Part shown: one piece after another, positions 21,428 through 34,051 of the stretch
How positions within the stretch are numbered: position 1 is the stretch's first letter
Layout: every line of letters begins with the position of its first letter
DNA from: Nageia nagi
Lineage: Eukaryota > Pinophyta
Direction of reading: 5' to 3'
DNA: 64,000 nt
Assembly (NCBI GenBank): GCA_050084985.1
Contig: JBITNC010000001.1
Location: forward strand, 123,876,001-123,940,000
The notes under the pieces: generated by a model
Seen by the model: only the letters and a program-made list of their open reading frames with translations
What the model was told of the DNA's origin: nothing
Databases searched by the model: none
Translations under genes and position numbers: made by a program

Positions 21428-22461
21428 AGCTATAGATGTTGGGTAAGATGTGTTGGCTCAATTGAATCATATGAATTATTATTTTTAAACTATTGACTAA
21501 TCCCAAGGACAAAAGAATCTTCCTTATATTCTCCTCCTTCATATAATATTACATCTCAATTGTTATGCAACTTCATGATAACTGGTTCATAGAATTGGTA
21601 GGATTTAGACTCATTAGAGTATCTCATAAATATACATTTGATGGATTTTTCATTCAATTTATTCTTGTTCTCTTTTAAAACATGAATATAACTAGTGTGT
21701 CCAAAGATCCTTAGGTGTGAAATACTAGGTTTCTTCCCAAATAAAGTCTCATAAGGGGTTTCATGCAACATAACATTAGTTGGGAAGTGATTTAAAATGA
21801 TAAAATAGTGTGAAAAACTTCTCCCCATAATTTTTTATCCATGCCCATATCTTTGAGTATGCTTTGGGCCATCATAGTGACTATTTGGTTCTTCCTTTAT
21901 ACCATTCCTTTCTATTATGGAGTGTATATAGTTGTATACTTTTTCTTAATGCTAAATTTAGATTACTTCTCAAAAAGTACCTTGAACTTGATAAAAGTAT
22001 CAAATTTATTTGGATTCAAATACAACAAATACAACAAACTCATTTAGGAACAATAATTAGTAAACATTAACAAATACCTACACTTAGCTAAGCTTATATT
22101 TTGCATAGGTCCATAAATATTTCCATGTACCAACTCTAGTGGCTTCTTAGTATGAAGTCAATGTGAGGGAAACTTCTCTCTATGTTATTTTCAAGAAATG
22201 CAGCTCATACAAAGTTTTAGATGGAAGTAAGAATGTAGGAATACCTCTTAAATGATTGGATAATCCACAAAGTGAGTTGAAATTAATGTGGAAAAACCTT
22301 TGGTGCCACAACCAAGAAGGATTAATAGTGTATTTTAAGAATTTTATAGCTACCAATTGTATTTCAAGCATATACATGTGATTCATAGTCATGATAACTT
22401 TGGCAATAACTTACTGATTAGCCTCATTGGTGTTAGTGAAAAGGTTCCTCAAGATGACTAA
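21428..22461 (-). pseudogene. Copia A integrase and GAG-pre-integrase end
   Basis: Minus-strand reading gives the integrase end at 21556-21828: TPYETLFGKKPSISHLRIFG (with P for T in one copy position) and CIFMRYSNESKSYQFYEP. The core between 21840 and 22180 is frameshifted. The GAG-pre-integrase block SWLWHQRFFHINFNSLCGLS lies at about 22240-22320. It stops at 22461, where gypsy D is inserted, and resumes at 28500. Confidence 0.82.
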
Positions 22462-22466
22462 CATAT

Positions 22467-23190
22467 TGATCCATAATCACTAGATTCTTAGAGCATACTT
22501 TGATCCTCACTTATAAATTGAAAAAAAAAATATTCAACATTATGAGACCCATCAAATTGTATATAAATTCAAAATTGCACAATGGAAAATTACAAATTAA
22601 CAGTCTCAATCACACACAACAAGATCAACATAATGATTTACCTTGATTCATCCAATGTGGGATAATTTATCATGTAATTGGTGCCTTCTCTTCTCATTAT
22701 CTATTAAAATCACAATATTACATACATAGAGAGAAATACCATCAAAATAATGGCAATACTATCCCCTACAACACTACTGTAGTCTCCTACAACAAGAAGA
22801 ATAACTTCAAAACTATAAAAATTTTAGAATGAGTCTTGATCTTCCTTCAAATTTTTATAATCCAAAAAATCTCAAAACTCTCTAAAATTCCATTATAGAA
22901 ATAAGAGAGTAACATTCCTTTAAATAGGATTAAAAATATCTCCAAGGTGGAGTTTGATGATTCTAAACCACTCAGCTTCCCAAATCACTAATGCCCCTTA
23001 AACTTCTACTATTGACTCATCAAGATGCACATGGTTAATAGTCTAACAATACTAGATCATGTTGTTAATAGTATAGTTTCTATTCCCAATCATTTCCATA
23101 TTTTAGTTTTCATTCTATCTCTAAGTATAGATATATCTAGAATGAGTACTTATTCTGAAGAGCTCAACCTACACAATCCAATTTGGATCA
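22467..23190 (-). repeat. 3' LTR of gypsy D
   Basis: 724 bases, starts TGATCCATAATCAC and ends CCAATTTGGATCA on the plus strand. The next bases TACCTCCCTAAT (23191-23202) give the minus-strand polypurine tract ATTAGGGAGGTA. Confidence 0.9.
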
Positions 23191-24300
23191 TACCTCCCTA
23201 ATGAGAAGACATTGGGTCCTACAAATGCATAAATGAGGATACATATCTACAACTTAGAAATATCATTTACTTAGCTTTATTAGGCTTCTATCCCTTCAAT
23301 CCAACCAACCATAGCTCTATCTCACCTCATCTTAATGCATGAACCTTATTTTATAATATGGAATCCTCCCTGAGTTCATCCATAGCATTAGGAGCTAATC
23401 CATCATGATATGGAAAAATCTGATCTAAACCTACTTCATCTTTAGTCAACATATATGGCTCATAAAATTTTAAATGTTCCACATTCACAACTAAATAAAT
23501 ATTCATATAAGCTGGTAGATTCAATCTAAAAGCATTCTCACTTACTTGCTCCATAATCTCAAATGGTCTATACCTTATAGGTTTTAACTTCTAGGTTGGT
23601 CCTTATAATCTCTCCTTACTAAGATGCAACTAAACATGGTCTCTTACATAAAACTTATGGTCAACTCTATATTTTTTATGTCATATTGTACTTAGCTTGG
23701 CTTGTCTTAAGTTTCACTTGGAATTTCAAATAAATTTGCCTAATCTTTTCAACAAACTTTTCATCTTGATTTTTCTCTTTCTCAAGTGAATCTTGGATAT
23801 ATTCAAGATATTCATTATAAGACTTACTATGCTTTCCATAATAACCCCTTAGGAGTTGAACCACTTTCCTATTCATCACCTTTATTTGTCCATCTATTTG
23901 AGAATGAAAGGTAGTACTCCTCTTTAACCTTGTATCCATCTTTTCCCATAAACATGTCCAAAACTTGCCCAAAGATCTACTATCTCTATTTGAAACAATA
24001 GAAGTAGGAAATCCAAAATGAACCCAAACATGTGAAAAGAATATTTTTGTTGCATCTTGTCTTATTATAGTCTTCTTATATGGAATTAAGATATACATCT
24101 TGCTAAGTCTATCCATAAAAATAAATAAATAGTTATGAACCTTATTGGTCATAGGCAATCCTCACACAAAATCCATGGAAATATACTCTTGATGATGTGA
24201 AGTACTAGAGTGGCTCATACAAACCCAATTTTCTATTACTTGGCTTGCTGCTACAACATAAATAACATGCTCTTATGTACTTGGTAACTAGATCTTGCAT
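23191..24300 (-). pseudogene. Gypsy D integrase and C-terminal tail
   Basis: Minus-strand frames: tail at 23351-23554 with ENAFRLNLPAYM and VVNVEHLKFYEP; core at 23676-24158 with DRLSKMYILIPYKKT, HVWVHFGFPTSIVSNRDSRS and TTFHSQIDGQIKVMN. The second Asp is present in NRDSRS, but the catalytic Glu is Lys (QIKVMN, against QIEVVN in element C). A GAG-to-AAG change explains it. Confidence 0.88.
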
Positions 24301-26480
24301 CTTTGACCAATATACATACCTTTGTAAATTATACAATGTCTTTCCAACCCCAAAATATCCTACAATATTTGCAGTATGTTATTCTCTAATCAGTCCAATT
24401 CTTTCACCTATAGGTACACATAATGCATTAAAATGATAAAAAAGTCTATTTTACAAATGAAAATCATTGAAACCCTTATACTTGGACCTAGATGAAGACA
24501 ACTACTCATACACCTCTCCAAAGTCATAATCTTACAAATATGTCTCTAAAGATGACTCAAAAAGAAAAGGAAAAGATTTAAACATTAAGAGAGAACTCAC
24601 TGACCCTTATTTGCACATTGTTAATGATCCAAAATCAATATTTTATGTCCTTAATAATATGGATTTTGTAGGTACAAGCAATCTAGAAAGCATATCAACA
24701 ACCTTATTCTATATTCATTTCTTATACTTGATTGCTAGATGCAATTGTTGTAGAAAATTCATCCATCTATAGTGTCTAATTTGTTATTATTTTGATTGAG
24801 TTTGTAAGTACTTTAGTGATTAATGATCACTATGAATGATTATTTCTTTCCCTATTAAGTAATGTTTTCACTTTTTAGTAGCTTGAACCAATGCATACAT
24901 TTTCTTATCATAAGTAGGATAATTCAAATTAGTCCCACTAAATGTTTTAGAATGATATCAAATTGGTGTACCTTATTTTAAGAAAATGGCCTCCATGGCA
25001 TAGTCACTTGCATCAATGTCCACTTCAAATGGATTTTGAAAATCAAGAAGTGCTAGCATCGGTGTACTAATAATATTTTACTTCAAGGTATCAAAATATA
25101 TTCATTGTTGTTCTTCCATTGGAAAAATTGCCTCTTACTAATTACATCATGTAAAGGTGAAACAATATAAGAAAAATCAATGATAAATTTTCTCAAATAT
25201 TGAAAAACCCCTAAGAAACTCCTTACTTTAGTTACATTAGATGGCCTTATCCAATATACTTTAGCACTTACTTTACTAGGATCTATCTTAAGTTGTCCAA
25301 GATAAATAACATGAGTAAATACACCAAAGAATCTTTTTCAAACTCACATTTTGAATATTTCAAAAACAAATTCTCCCTATGCAAAGCTTGAAACACTTTT
25401 TTAATATGTACAACATGTTCTTTCCAAGTAGAACTATAAACAAAAATATCATCCAAGTATACACCAATAAAATAATCAATAAATGGATGAAGCACATAAT
25501 GCATTACCTTCATAAATATGTTTGGTGCATTGTACAAATCAAATGGAAAAATAAGCCACTCAAATAGGCTTTATCTTATTTTGAAAGTGGTATTCCAAAT
25601 GCCCTCCTTCTTGATTCAAATTTTGTGATATCCACTCCTCAAGCCCATCTTTGTGAAGAATCTTTCCTCTTGCAACTAATCTAAAAGATCATCTATCTAA
25701 GTTAAAGGATAGCAATTTTTGATAGTGATTTTGTTAAGTGCTTTAGAGTTAATAAACATTCTCCAAGTTTGATCCTTCTTGGGAACCAAAATAATAAGTT
25801 ATCCACATGGAGATGTACTTGGTCTAATCACAACTTAATTAACCAATTGTTGTATCTTCCTCTTTATCTCCTCTTGCTTCAAAATTGATTACCAATACAA
25901 AGTTATGTTGGGTAATGAAACATTATGTAAGAACTAAATATCATGTTGTACATCCTACATAGGAGGTAATTCTTGTGGCTCTACAAATATTTTAATAAAT
26001 TATTAGACCAATTTTTACATCTATCTTCTATTTTGTATTATATTAATGACCTATAGTTAGTATTGCATACCATTGATAGCATGAGATTCACCTCACCAAA
26101 AGTTCCTATTTTCACATGATTAGAATAAATGATTTAGATGCATTGACAAGCTATTTTACCTAACAAGTAGTGACCAAAGGTACTTTTTATGGCTTTTATG
26201 TACACTAGCTAGAAACACTTTTCCATCTTTTACCAATTGTAATTTGATCAATATTATATAATAAATACCATTGCTATCCCACATATAAGGGTTAGAATAA
26301 TAACACCACAAATGTCTAAAGGAATAACATTAACAACTTCATCAATGTGCTTTGCAAAAATAGCAAATTTCAACTTATTTTATTTAGTGACTTACAAATT
26401 AGCATTGTGATGCACCAAATCTAAAGGATATGGATTTGGATGGTTGAAAGTTTTCAATTCCAAATTACTTACCATAGATT
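24301..26480 (-). pseudogene. Gypsy D reverse transcriptase and RNase H, heavily broken
   Basis: The best block is 25283-25537: MYNAPNIFMKVMHYVLHPFI, then VYLDDIFVYSSTWKEHVVHI with YLDD intact, and LFLKYSKCEFEKDSLVYL. Upstream pieces at 25560-25860 read RSGYHK, ALNKITIKN and VPKKDQTW with stops. RNase H fragments fill 24600-25100. It has the same layout as gypsy C. Confidence 0.85.
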
Positions 26481-27758
26481 CTGAATTCAAATTTGCTTGA
26501 GAACCTAGATCAACAATGCAATCTACTTTGATTCTCTTAATTTGGATTTAAGGTGGAATAATTGAATCCTTTTTTCTTCAATTTCTTGATATTTTTCAAC
26601 CTTTTTAATGGTTGAATAATTTATTTTCTCATCAGCATCTAAACTTCTCTTAATATCCTCATATTTAAGAACCATAGCATTAGTTTTCTCCTTATTATTT
26701 GTCTTATATGGATGTAATTCTAGACAAAGTTTCAAATATTTATCATCGATATGATCATCTTTATAACAATGAATACAATGCCTAATATCACCTTCTTTCT
26801 TTTAAATATTTGTGATCTTAGTTTCTTACTTACCTTTACCTTTATCTTGATATTTACCTTTATCTTGTCCTCCCCTTTAATTTAAATCCTTCTTGGATTC
26901 ATGATATTGTGTTCTTACTTTACAATCCTCCTCTAAGTATTACACTTGCAAACACACACTTAATCAAGATTTATAAGATTAAAAAGCATGATAATCTTTT
27001 CCAAATGACTATGTAAACCTCCAATGTACTTCATTAAAGTTTGAGGGTCTTTTAGTGAAACACTAAGCAAAGTATCTTGTTTCCTAAATTTTGTAGTGTA
27101 CTCCTAAACTATTTTCCCTCTTTGTTGTCTAAAGAATTATCATTTTATCAATTATTTATTATGATATCCCAATGGATAAAATTTGTCTCTTAGAAAGTTC
27201 TTAAATTCCACCCAAGAAGATACTTTCAATAAGTATTCATGACTAAGAGTTTCTACATGGTTGTCCCACCAAACTAGAGCATGTCCATCCATATTTAATC
27301 TAGCAAAAGATATTTTATCAACATCATTTACAACACCATAAATATGGAAATAAACCTCTAATTGTTACAACTAATTACTCAACATTTTTTGCATCAAACT
27401 CTCCTCCAAATGTAGGAATGTCCACTTTGGTCTCCACCTTGAATGGAACTTGATTTGATGAAGATGATGAATTAGATCCTTCAACTTCTTTTTTTTTTTT
27501 GCCTATGATTGATATTTATATTTGTTCCAATAGCCAAAAACTCAACTAAATGACCCAAATGATTCTCTATTTTTAAAATCTCCTTTCAATCTTGACATCT
27601 ATCATGGTATGAACAATAAATTATTGGTCCACCAAATCATCCATTTCAGTCACTTTGTACCTTCAACCAACCTTAAGATCCTCTAGAATCAATTCTGGTC
27701 TTTGAGATCTACTCTTGAACATCTCAAAATTTTGGCCCTAAATTTTGCATACATAAGC
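26481..27758 (-). pseudogene. Gypsy D gag and protease
   Basis: Protease remnant near 26500-26531 reads CIVDLGSQANL; the active-site Ser is Leu. The knuckle at about 26745-26795 reads CIHCYKDDHIDDKY, with the last Cys changed to Tyr. A poly-Lys/T-run and capsid pieces (VDIPTFGGEFD near 27400-27440) follow up to the PBS. Many stops. Confidence 0.8.
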
Positions 27759-27770
27759 TTTAACACCACA
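27759..27770 (-). other. Decayed primer binding site of gypsy D
   Basis: The minus strand reads TGGTGTTAAAGC next to the 5' LTR, three transitions away from TGGTATCAGAGC of initiator-Met tRNA. Confidence 0.65.
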
Positions 27771-28494
27771 TGATTTGTAATCACCAGATGCTTATAGCAT
27801 ACTCAGATCCTCACTTACAGATTCAAATGAAAAAAATATCATTATGAGACCCATCAAATTGTATATAAATTCAAAATTGCATAATGTAAAACTACAAATT
27901 AACAATCTCAATCATATACAATAAGATCAAATAATGATTTACCTATTTTACCCAATGTGGAAAAATCCAACATGGAATTATAGCCTTCTCTTCTCTCATT
28001 ATTTATGGATATTATAATATTGCATACATATAGAGAAATATCATCAAAATAATGGCAATACCATCTCCTACAACACTATTGCAATTTCCTACAATAAGAA
28101 AAATAATTTCAAAACTATACAAATTTTGGAATGACTCTTGGTCTTCCTTCAAATAATTATAATTCCAAAACTCCTAAGAGTCTCTAAAACTCCATTGTAG
28201 AAATAAGAGAGTAACATGCCTTTAAATAGGCCTAGAAACATCTCCAAGGTATTGGTTCATGATCATGAACTATTAAGTTTCTTGAATCATTGATGCTCTT
28301 TAGACTTCCATTGCTGACTCATCAAGATGCATACCATTAATAACCAAAAAATAGTATATGCATGCTATTAATAGCATGATTTATGTCCCCAATCAATTCC
28401 ATATTTCGATCTTTGGTCTATCTCTTAGTATAAATACCTCCAGAATGAATATTGCTCCTATAGAGATCAACCTGGCATGATCCAATTTGGATCA
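27771..28494 (-). repeat. 5' LTR of gypsy D
   Basis: 724 bases, the same length as its partner. Its plus-strand end TGATCCAATTTGGATCA is a 17-base palindrome that includes the LTR terminus. A TTTAAATAGG word near 28221 may be its TATA region (TATTTAAA on the minus strand). Confidence 0.92.
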
Positions 28495-28499
28495 CATAT

Positions 28500-28949
28500 A
28501 GTTTTTTAAGCACATATAATTGATGCTCAAGAGATTATGCTTCAACCCAAGAATATACAAGGTGTCATACATGTAACCTTTTCCAACAATATCAACTTGA
28601 TTGTTATGTAAAAAATTAACTTGCCCTAAGATATTCTCCATAAGTTGAGAATGGATAATCTTATTTTTAATCATGTGGTTTTAATACCCACTATATAGAA
28701 ACCAAATCTAGTCATAAATAACTCTAAAGCTGTTATGATTCAAGAACATACTACCATCACTTAACTCTTCACTATAGTTGTCATTATAATCTTTATTCTT
28801 CTGGTAGACATATTACTTTATGTGACCATTCTTTCTACAAAAGTCATAATTTTGGGGGGTTGAGATTTGGTATCTTCTAGCTAACTTATATTATCCTCTA
28901 TCATGACCACCTCTTTCATGGCCTCTATGACTATGACTTTCATCATGAC
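28500..28949 (-). pseudogene. Copia A GAG-pre-integrase start, protease and zinc-knuckle region
   Basis: The minus strand reads IVGKGYMYDTLYILGLKHNLLSI at 28500-28600, a standard copia block that joins to the part at 22461. Further on, a degenerate knuckle (FCRKNGHIK) lies at about 28800-28850, and an Arg/His-rich stretch follows. LARD-like element E interrupts at 28949. Confidence 0.8.
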
Positions 28950-28954
28950 CTTTT

Positions 28955-29394
28955 TGTTGGAAGTTATAATGCATTATTTTTTAATATCTCTCTTTAATGT
29001 AAACCCATAATGCAAATCCACTTAATGCCTAAAGTATCTCTAGATACTTTAAAGCATTAAGGGAATAAATATGAAAATTTTTTTTAACCTTACTCTTAGG
29101 TAAAAGGGTGGTTAAAGAGTGGGTTTCATCTTATAAATAGAGGGGTACCCTCCCTCTTATGGTACTTGTAGAAGCATGAAAATGATAGTATTGTAGAGTT
29201 ATAAAAATTCTCTTGTAAGTGCTTTGTAAAATAATTCTTGAGAATTTGTAGGAGAGTTCTCTTATAAGAAGTAATAGGAGAGATGGTTTAAAGTGAATGT
29301 ACTCCCAAGAGTTAGAGGAACCACTATTCATTAGTATTCTTATTATGGAGAAGCTATAAGAGATTTTGGTTTATGGAATCATTGAATTTCATCA
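28955..29394 (+). repeat. 5' LTR of element E
   Basis: 440 bases, with TATAAATAG at 29132-29140 and CCTTACTCTT-GGTAAAAGGG-type words shared with the partner. The ORF at 29131-29331 on the minus strand is incidental. Confidence 0.9.
29132..29140 (+). promoter_or_regulatory. TATA box of element E LTR
   Basis: TATAAATAG, conserved in the partner LTR at 33755-33763. The transcript would start near 29165. Confidence 0.65.
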
Positions 29395-29396
29395 CA

Positions 29397-29407
29397 TGGT
29401 ATCAGAG
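29397..29407 (+). other. Primer binding site of element E
   Basis: TGGTATCAGAG, an exact match to the initiator-Met tRNA type, two bases after the LTR. Confidence 0.9.
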
Positions 29408-32400
29408 AAACCTTATGGTGATCTTTTTCAAGTCTCTATTTGGTGATATTGAGGTAGCTCTCCTCAAATTTAAGGTATACTTATCCTTTAATCTTGTTTC
29501 AATTTTATTTTTAAAGTAAAAGCTAGATCTAATATATTTTATATGGGTAGATTGAAAACTTTGATAGATCTAATTTAGGGTTAGAATTTTTTTTAACCTT
29601 TTTTTAAGGTTAAGCATTAGATCTATTATGTTTGTTAGATTTTGTTAATATCTATAATACTTGAGATTTATAATGATCAATACTAATATGTTTTATCTTG
29701 AAGATAATGGGCTCAAATTTAAGGTAAAATTTTACCTTAACCACATGTTAGTAGTATTTTTAAAACTAGATCTAGCATATGGTATATGGTTAAATCTTTT
29801 AATTCTTATGAAAATTAGCATATGTAATTTTTGTGCAAATGCTATTTGCTCATTTTTTTAGATTTAATTTATATTAATTACTATTGTATTACAAGCTTTA
29901 ATTTTTTTTTTAAAAGTTTGTACAAAAACTACAATTATCTTCAAGAATCATTGGAAGCTATACAAATTTAACAATACATTATGTATATTTTTTTATACAA
30001 GAGAAATTGAATTTCTTTTATACAAAATTTATTTTGTCTTTTTTAAAGAATCAGAATTAAAATAGTTAAAATATTATCTAATGATTCGATAATTTAATTA
30101 TTTCTTAAAAACCCATGTTCTTTCAACAAATAATTAAATTGAAATCTAAAAATGCTACTATAGCATGAAAAATACATATGTGGTAGCTATTACAATTTAA
30201 CTTCTATTATATGTAAAATAAAACCATGCTCGTTTTTCATATGAACATGCATATAATGCATATACCTAGAAATGTTACAAACCCAACTATACTTCTTCAA
30301 ATACCTTGATGTTCAAGTATGGTTAAGGGAGACAAAAAAAAACATAAATTAGACTTATATATGTAGGAAATTCATTTTGTTTTCTTTCAAGTTCCCATGA
30401 TTGTTTATTGAAGAGAGAAACAATTTCTTACTAGTTTGACAATTTTGAGCAAATAAAAACTTGCGACACATTTGGTTGCCCCTCCTACCACATGCTTTGC
30501 CCTATTTTTCCTGTAAACAAAAAAACCCTTGTCCTTGCAATAAAATTAGATGATTTCTTTTTTTTATGTTGTGATATTTATTTCACTAAGTCTTGAAATT
30601 TTTTTTAAAAGGAGCTTATTTTTTATTTTTGAAAACTTTTTTAAGCAAAAGGTGGGGAGTTTAATTTTTTTTTTTAAATTAAAAAAATAATATAAGTAAT
30701 ATCCATTGCTTTTTAAAAATTATGAGCTCATTTTTTTTAAAGAAAAGAGTTTTCAGCATCATTTTTTTTTTGTTTTTAAATTTGAGCTCCTAACCATAAT
30801 TTATTTTTGAGCATATTTTTTTCTATATAAAAAAAGGATGAGAGCATCTTTTAAAAAGTAAAGGAATATTTTTTTTAAGCACATAGATTTCCAAATAATA
30901 ATTTTGTTTTTCTAAAATAGGAGGAGCTTTTTACTCATGTGGTCATTTTTCATAAAGAAAAAGACACATGAGATTATTTTGGGCATATTTTTTAAAGGTA
31001 GCTTTTACAAACAATGTCTTTAGCTTTTTAAAGAGATAAGATAATTTTTAAAGTAGTTCATTTTAAATAAGGAGGGTGATTATTACATTTTTTTTCAAAA
31101 GTGGATGATGAGTTGTTAACTCATACTTTGTACATTTTTTCTTCCCTTAAATATTTGGTGAAATTTTTTATTCATGGGCATTAATAAATGTAGTTTTTTA
31201 AGCTTACTCATTAATTTTTAGGCTTACACCTATGAGAGGGCATGTGGAATTAAAAGAGAAAGTAGTGGAGTGGGTGAGGAATAATAAATGCAAATGTTTT
31301 TAACTCGCTTATTAATTTATTTTCCTTTTAGTAACATATCTATATATATAAATCCATATGGTTTATATGATTTTTTTAAGTCTCACAAATAAAGTTAATT
31401 AATCTTTTAATGTGCTTAAAAAAAATTTATATTTTATCATAAGCCCATGTGAGCATATTATAAAGCTATATTTATTGCACATTTATTAAGTATTGTGCAT
31501 AGGTTTTATTTCTTGAAAGTTAAAATTTTATAAATAAACCTTACACTTATGATTTTTAAAGGGGGCATGTGACCTTAAGTGTAAATGTTTTACATTTTTT
31601 TTTTATAAAATTAATGAATATTTACTAAGCATAGGTGTTATTTAAGCTTAATTTTTGCAATATTGATAAAGTATTTTCAAATATGAAAATATTTCAAGTT
31701 AAAATTTGCAACCATTTTATTTGGTTAAATTTTACAAAAAAATTGAAGGTAATTTTTTGCAAATTATCATTGCAATTTCAAAGCAAATTGGACTAATTTA
31801 TAACTTTTGATGCTACAATTTTAGCAATAATTATTTTTTAATTTTCAATACATTGCAAACTAATTTTTGTACACTTTAATGCAATTTTTTCTTATGTCAT
31901 TTTTTAAATATTTTTGATGAAAAAGAAAAAGGGGGAAGTTACATCAAATACTAATTATTGTGAATATGAATAAGGTTAATTATTTATGAATATGCATAAT
32001 AGTTCTTAGATATGCTAGTGTTTGAAGTAAATTTTTTTTTCAACCTATGATATGCACTATCCTTATTTATTGCAATGATATGCAAATTTATTATAGATAT
32101 GCATATTGTTTAAAGTAAAAATTTAGGTAAAAATTTCTTTCAAACTATGATATGCACTATTCTTATTGGTTGATATATTGTTAAAATGAAAACTTGTTTA
32201 TGGATTGATGCCACTATACTTATATGATTGAGAATTTTACCCATGTTTATGGATTGATGTCACTATACTTTTATATTTAGAAATTTTATCTAAATTTATG
32301 GATTATTTGCCACATTACTACTTGTTAGCAAGTTGTAGTTGATGGAGTGGTTAAATATTTTCATTTTTTTCATAAATAAATTATTGGAGTAGTTAAAAAG

Positions 32401-33570
32401 GTTCAACTTTTTCAAAATTGCAATTAATTGATAAAATTTGAATCAATGTTTATAGATTAATGCTACCAAATTTTATCACATGCATCTCCACTAGTAGCAT
32501 AGTTAAGTTGGCATTTTGTGGCTTGTGCATCTTGACATGGTAGTTAAGATGGTATTTTATGGTTTATTTTTCATCTATGCTACAATATTATTGCAAAAAA
32601 ATTAAACCTCCAAATCAACATATTTGTAAATAGATAAGAATTTATGTATGTGGCTTATTCTTTACCTTATAAATTGTAACTTGGTGGTTTGGTCAAGTAG
32701 GTATTTTTTATGGTTTAAAATATTGTACTTGATAATATAGTTAAGTTGTTATGCCTTATAAATATTAACTTGGTAATTTAATCAAGTTGAAATTTGATAG
32801 TTTATGATATGGTTAAGGTAACATGGTCACATAAGTATTTGATTGGTGATGTTTTCATTAAGAGGAATAAATAAGTTATAAAAATATTATGATGTCATGA
32901 CACCCTCATATACTAGAATATGAATACAAAATAATGATATAAAATAAACAAACACAAAAATTAAAAAATATTTTTTTTATGATGTTTGATAATATTTCTA
33001 TATTCTTATTTAAGAATGATTTTATATCATTTGGTTTATTATGTATTTAATGATGTTATGCATATTATTTATTGTTAATATCATGTTATGGATGATACAT
33101 TTTATTTAGTAGATGCATGGATATTTAGTTGATGATGTATGTCATCTTTGATATTGTGCATATGTAATGATTTGGTATATTTATGCACTATTTGATCTAT
33201 TTATAGATGAAATTTATCTTATAAGAGTGTATATTATGTATCTAATTGATCTTGATTATGAGCTTATTGTAGCTTGTAGGTTTCTTCTTGAGATTATAGC
33301 TTACTTTGGGTATGCAAGCTCATAAAGGCTTATCATGTATGAACATGTTGTTGAATGACTACTCTTGTACATTGAAATAATTTATGGTTAATGATTGTAT
33401 TATAAAATAATTTGTTAAAATGGTTAAATAGTTTATCCATTATAGAACCATCTATATTCTATTACTTCTTACAAGTTCTCATCTTTGATTGTATTCTTAT
33501 AGAGGAGAACTTTCTTATTCTTTCTTATTCTTTCTTTTTGTCTTTTTGACTCTTTATTCCAATATTACAT
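29408..33570 (+). other. Interior of element E, no coding signal seen
   Basis: Over 4 kb of very AT-rich DNA with many T and A runs. I see no protein motif. Short imperfect repeats occur: a unit with TTTATGGATTGATGCCACTA recurs about three times near 32199-32310, a word ATATGCACTATCCTTATT recurs near 32050 and 32150, and AACTTGGTAATTTAATCAAG-like words recur near 32690-32800. The interior may carry only packaging and priming signals. Confidence 0.75.
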
Positions 33571-33580
33571 TAAGGGTAAG

Positions 33581-34046
33581 TGTTAGAAATTATAATAAAC
33601 TATTGTATAATATTTTTTTAATGTAAATCCATAATGTAAATCCACTTAATGCTTAAAGTATCTCTAGATACCTTAAAGTATTAAGAGAATAAATATAAAA
33701 AAAGCTTTAACCTTACTCTTGGGTAAAAGGGTAGTTAAAGAGTGGGTTTCAAGTTATAAATAGAGAGGTACCTTCACTCTCATGATAATTTTAATATAAT
33801 AAAAATGATAGTCTTGTAGAGTTATAAGAATGGTATTGTAGAAGCTTTGTAGAAGAATTCTTGAGAATTTGGAGAGTTCTTTTGCAAAAAGTAATAGAAG
33901 AGACGGTTCAAAGTGGATGTACTCTTAAGAGTTGAAAGAAATATTATACATTATGTATTATTATTTGTATGAATGAATTTTTCTTATTTATATTTGTATG
34001 AGAAGATACAAGAGATCTTGATTTATGGAATCTTTCAATTCCATCA
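33581..34046 (+). repeat. 3' LTR of element E
   Basis: 466 bases with TATA at 33755. It is longer than the partner by a short T-rich insertion near 33960-34005 (TATTATTTGTATGAATGAAT region). Confidence 0.9.
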
Positions 34047-34051
34047 CTTTT

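Larger units (their letters stand above)
22467..28494 (-). mobile_element. Ty3/gypsy element D, 6.0 kb
   Basis: LTRs are both 724 bases (22467-23190 and 27771-28494), with TSD CATAT at 22462-22466 and 28495-28499. Minus-strand order is gag, protease, RT, RNase H, integrase. Its proteins match those of gypsy C closely in order and motif (integrase HVWVHFGFPTS, knuckle CIHC, tail VVNVEHLKFYEP), so both are one lineage. It is more decayed than C. Confidence 0.92.
28955..34046 (+). mobile_element. Non-coding LTR element E (LARD-like), 5.1 kb
   Basis: LTRs 28955-29394 (440 bases) and 33581-34046 (466 bases) start TGTTGGAAG/TGTTAGAAA and end TTTCATCA/TTCCATCA. TSD CTTTT lies at 28950-28954 and 34047-34051. 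PBS TGGTATCAGAG follows the left LTR and a short PPT (TAAGGGTAAG) precedes the right LTR, so it is plus-strand. The 4.2 kb interior has no recognisable gag or pol on either strand. Such elements are moved by proteins of other elements. Confidence 0.88.
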
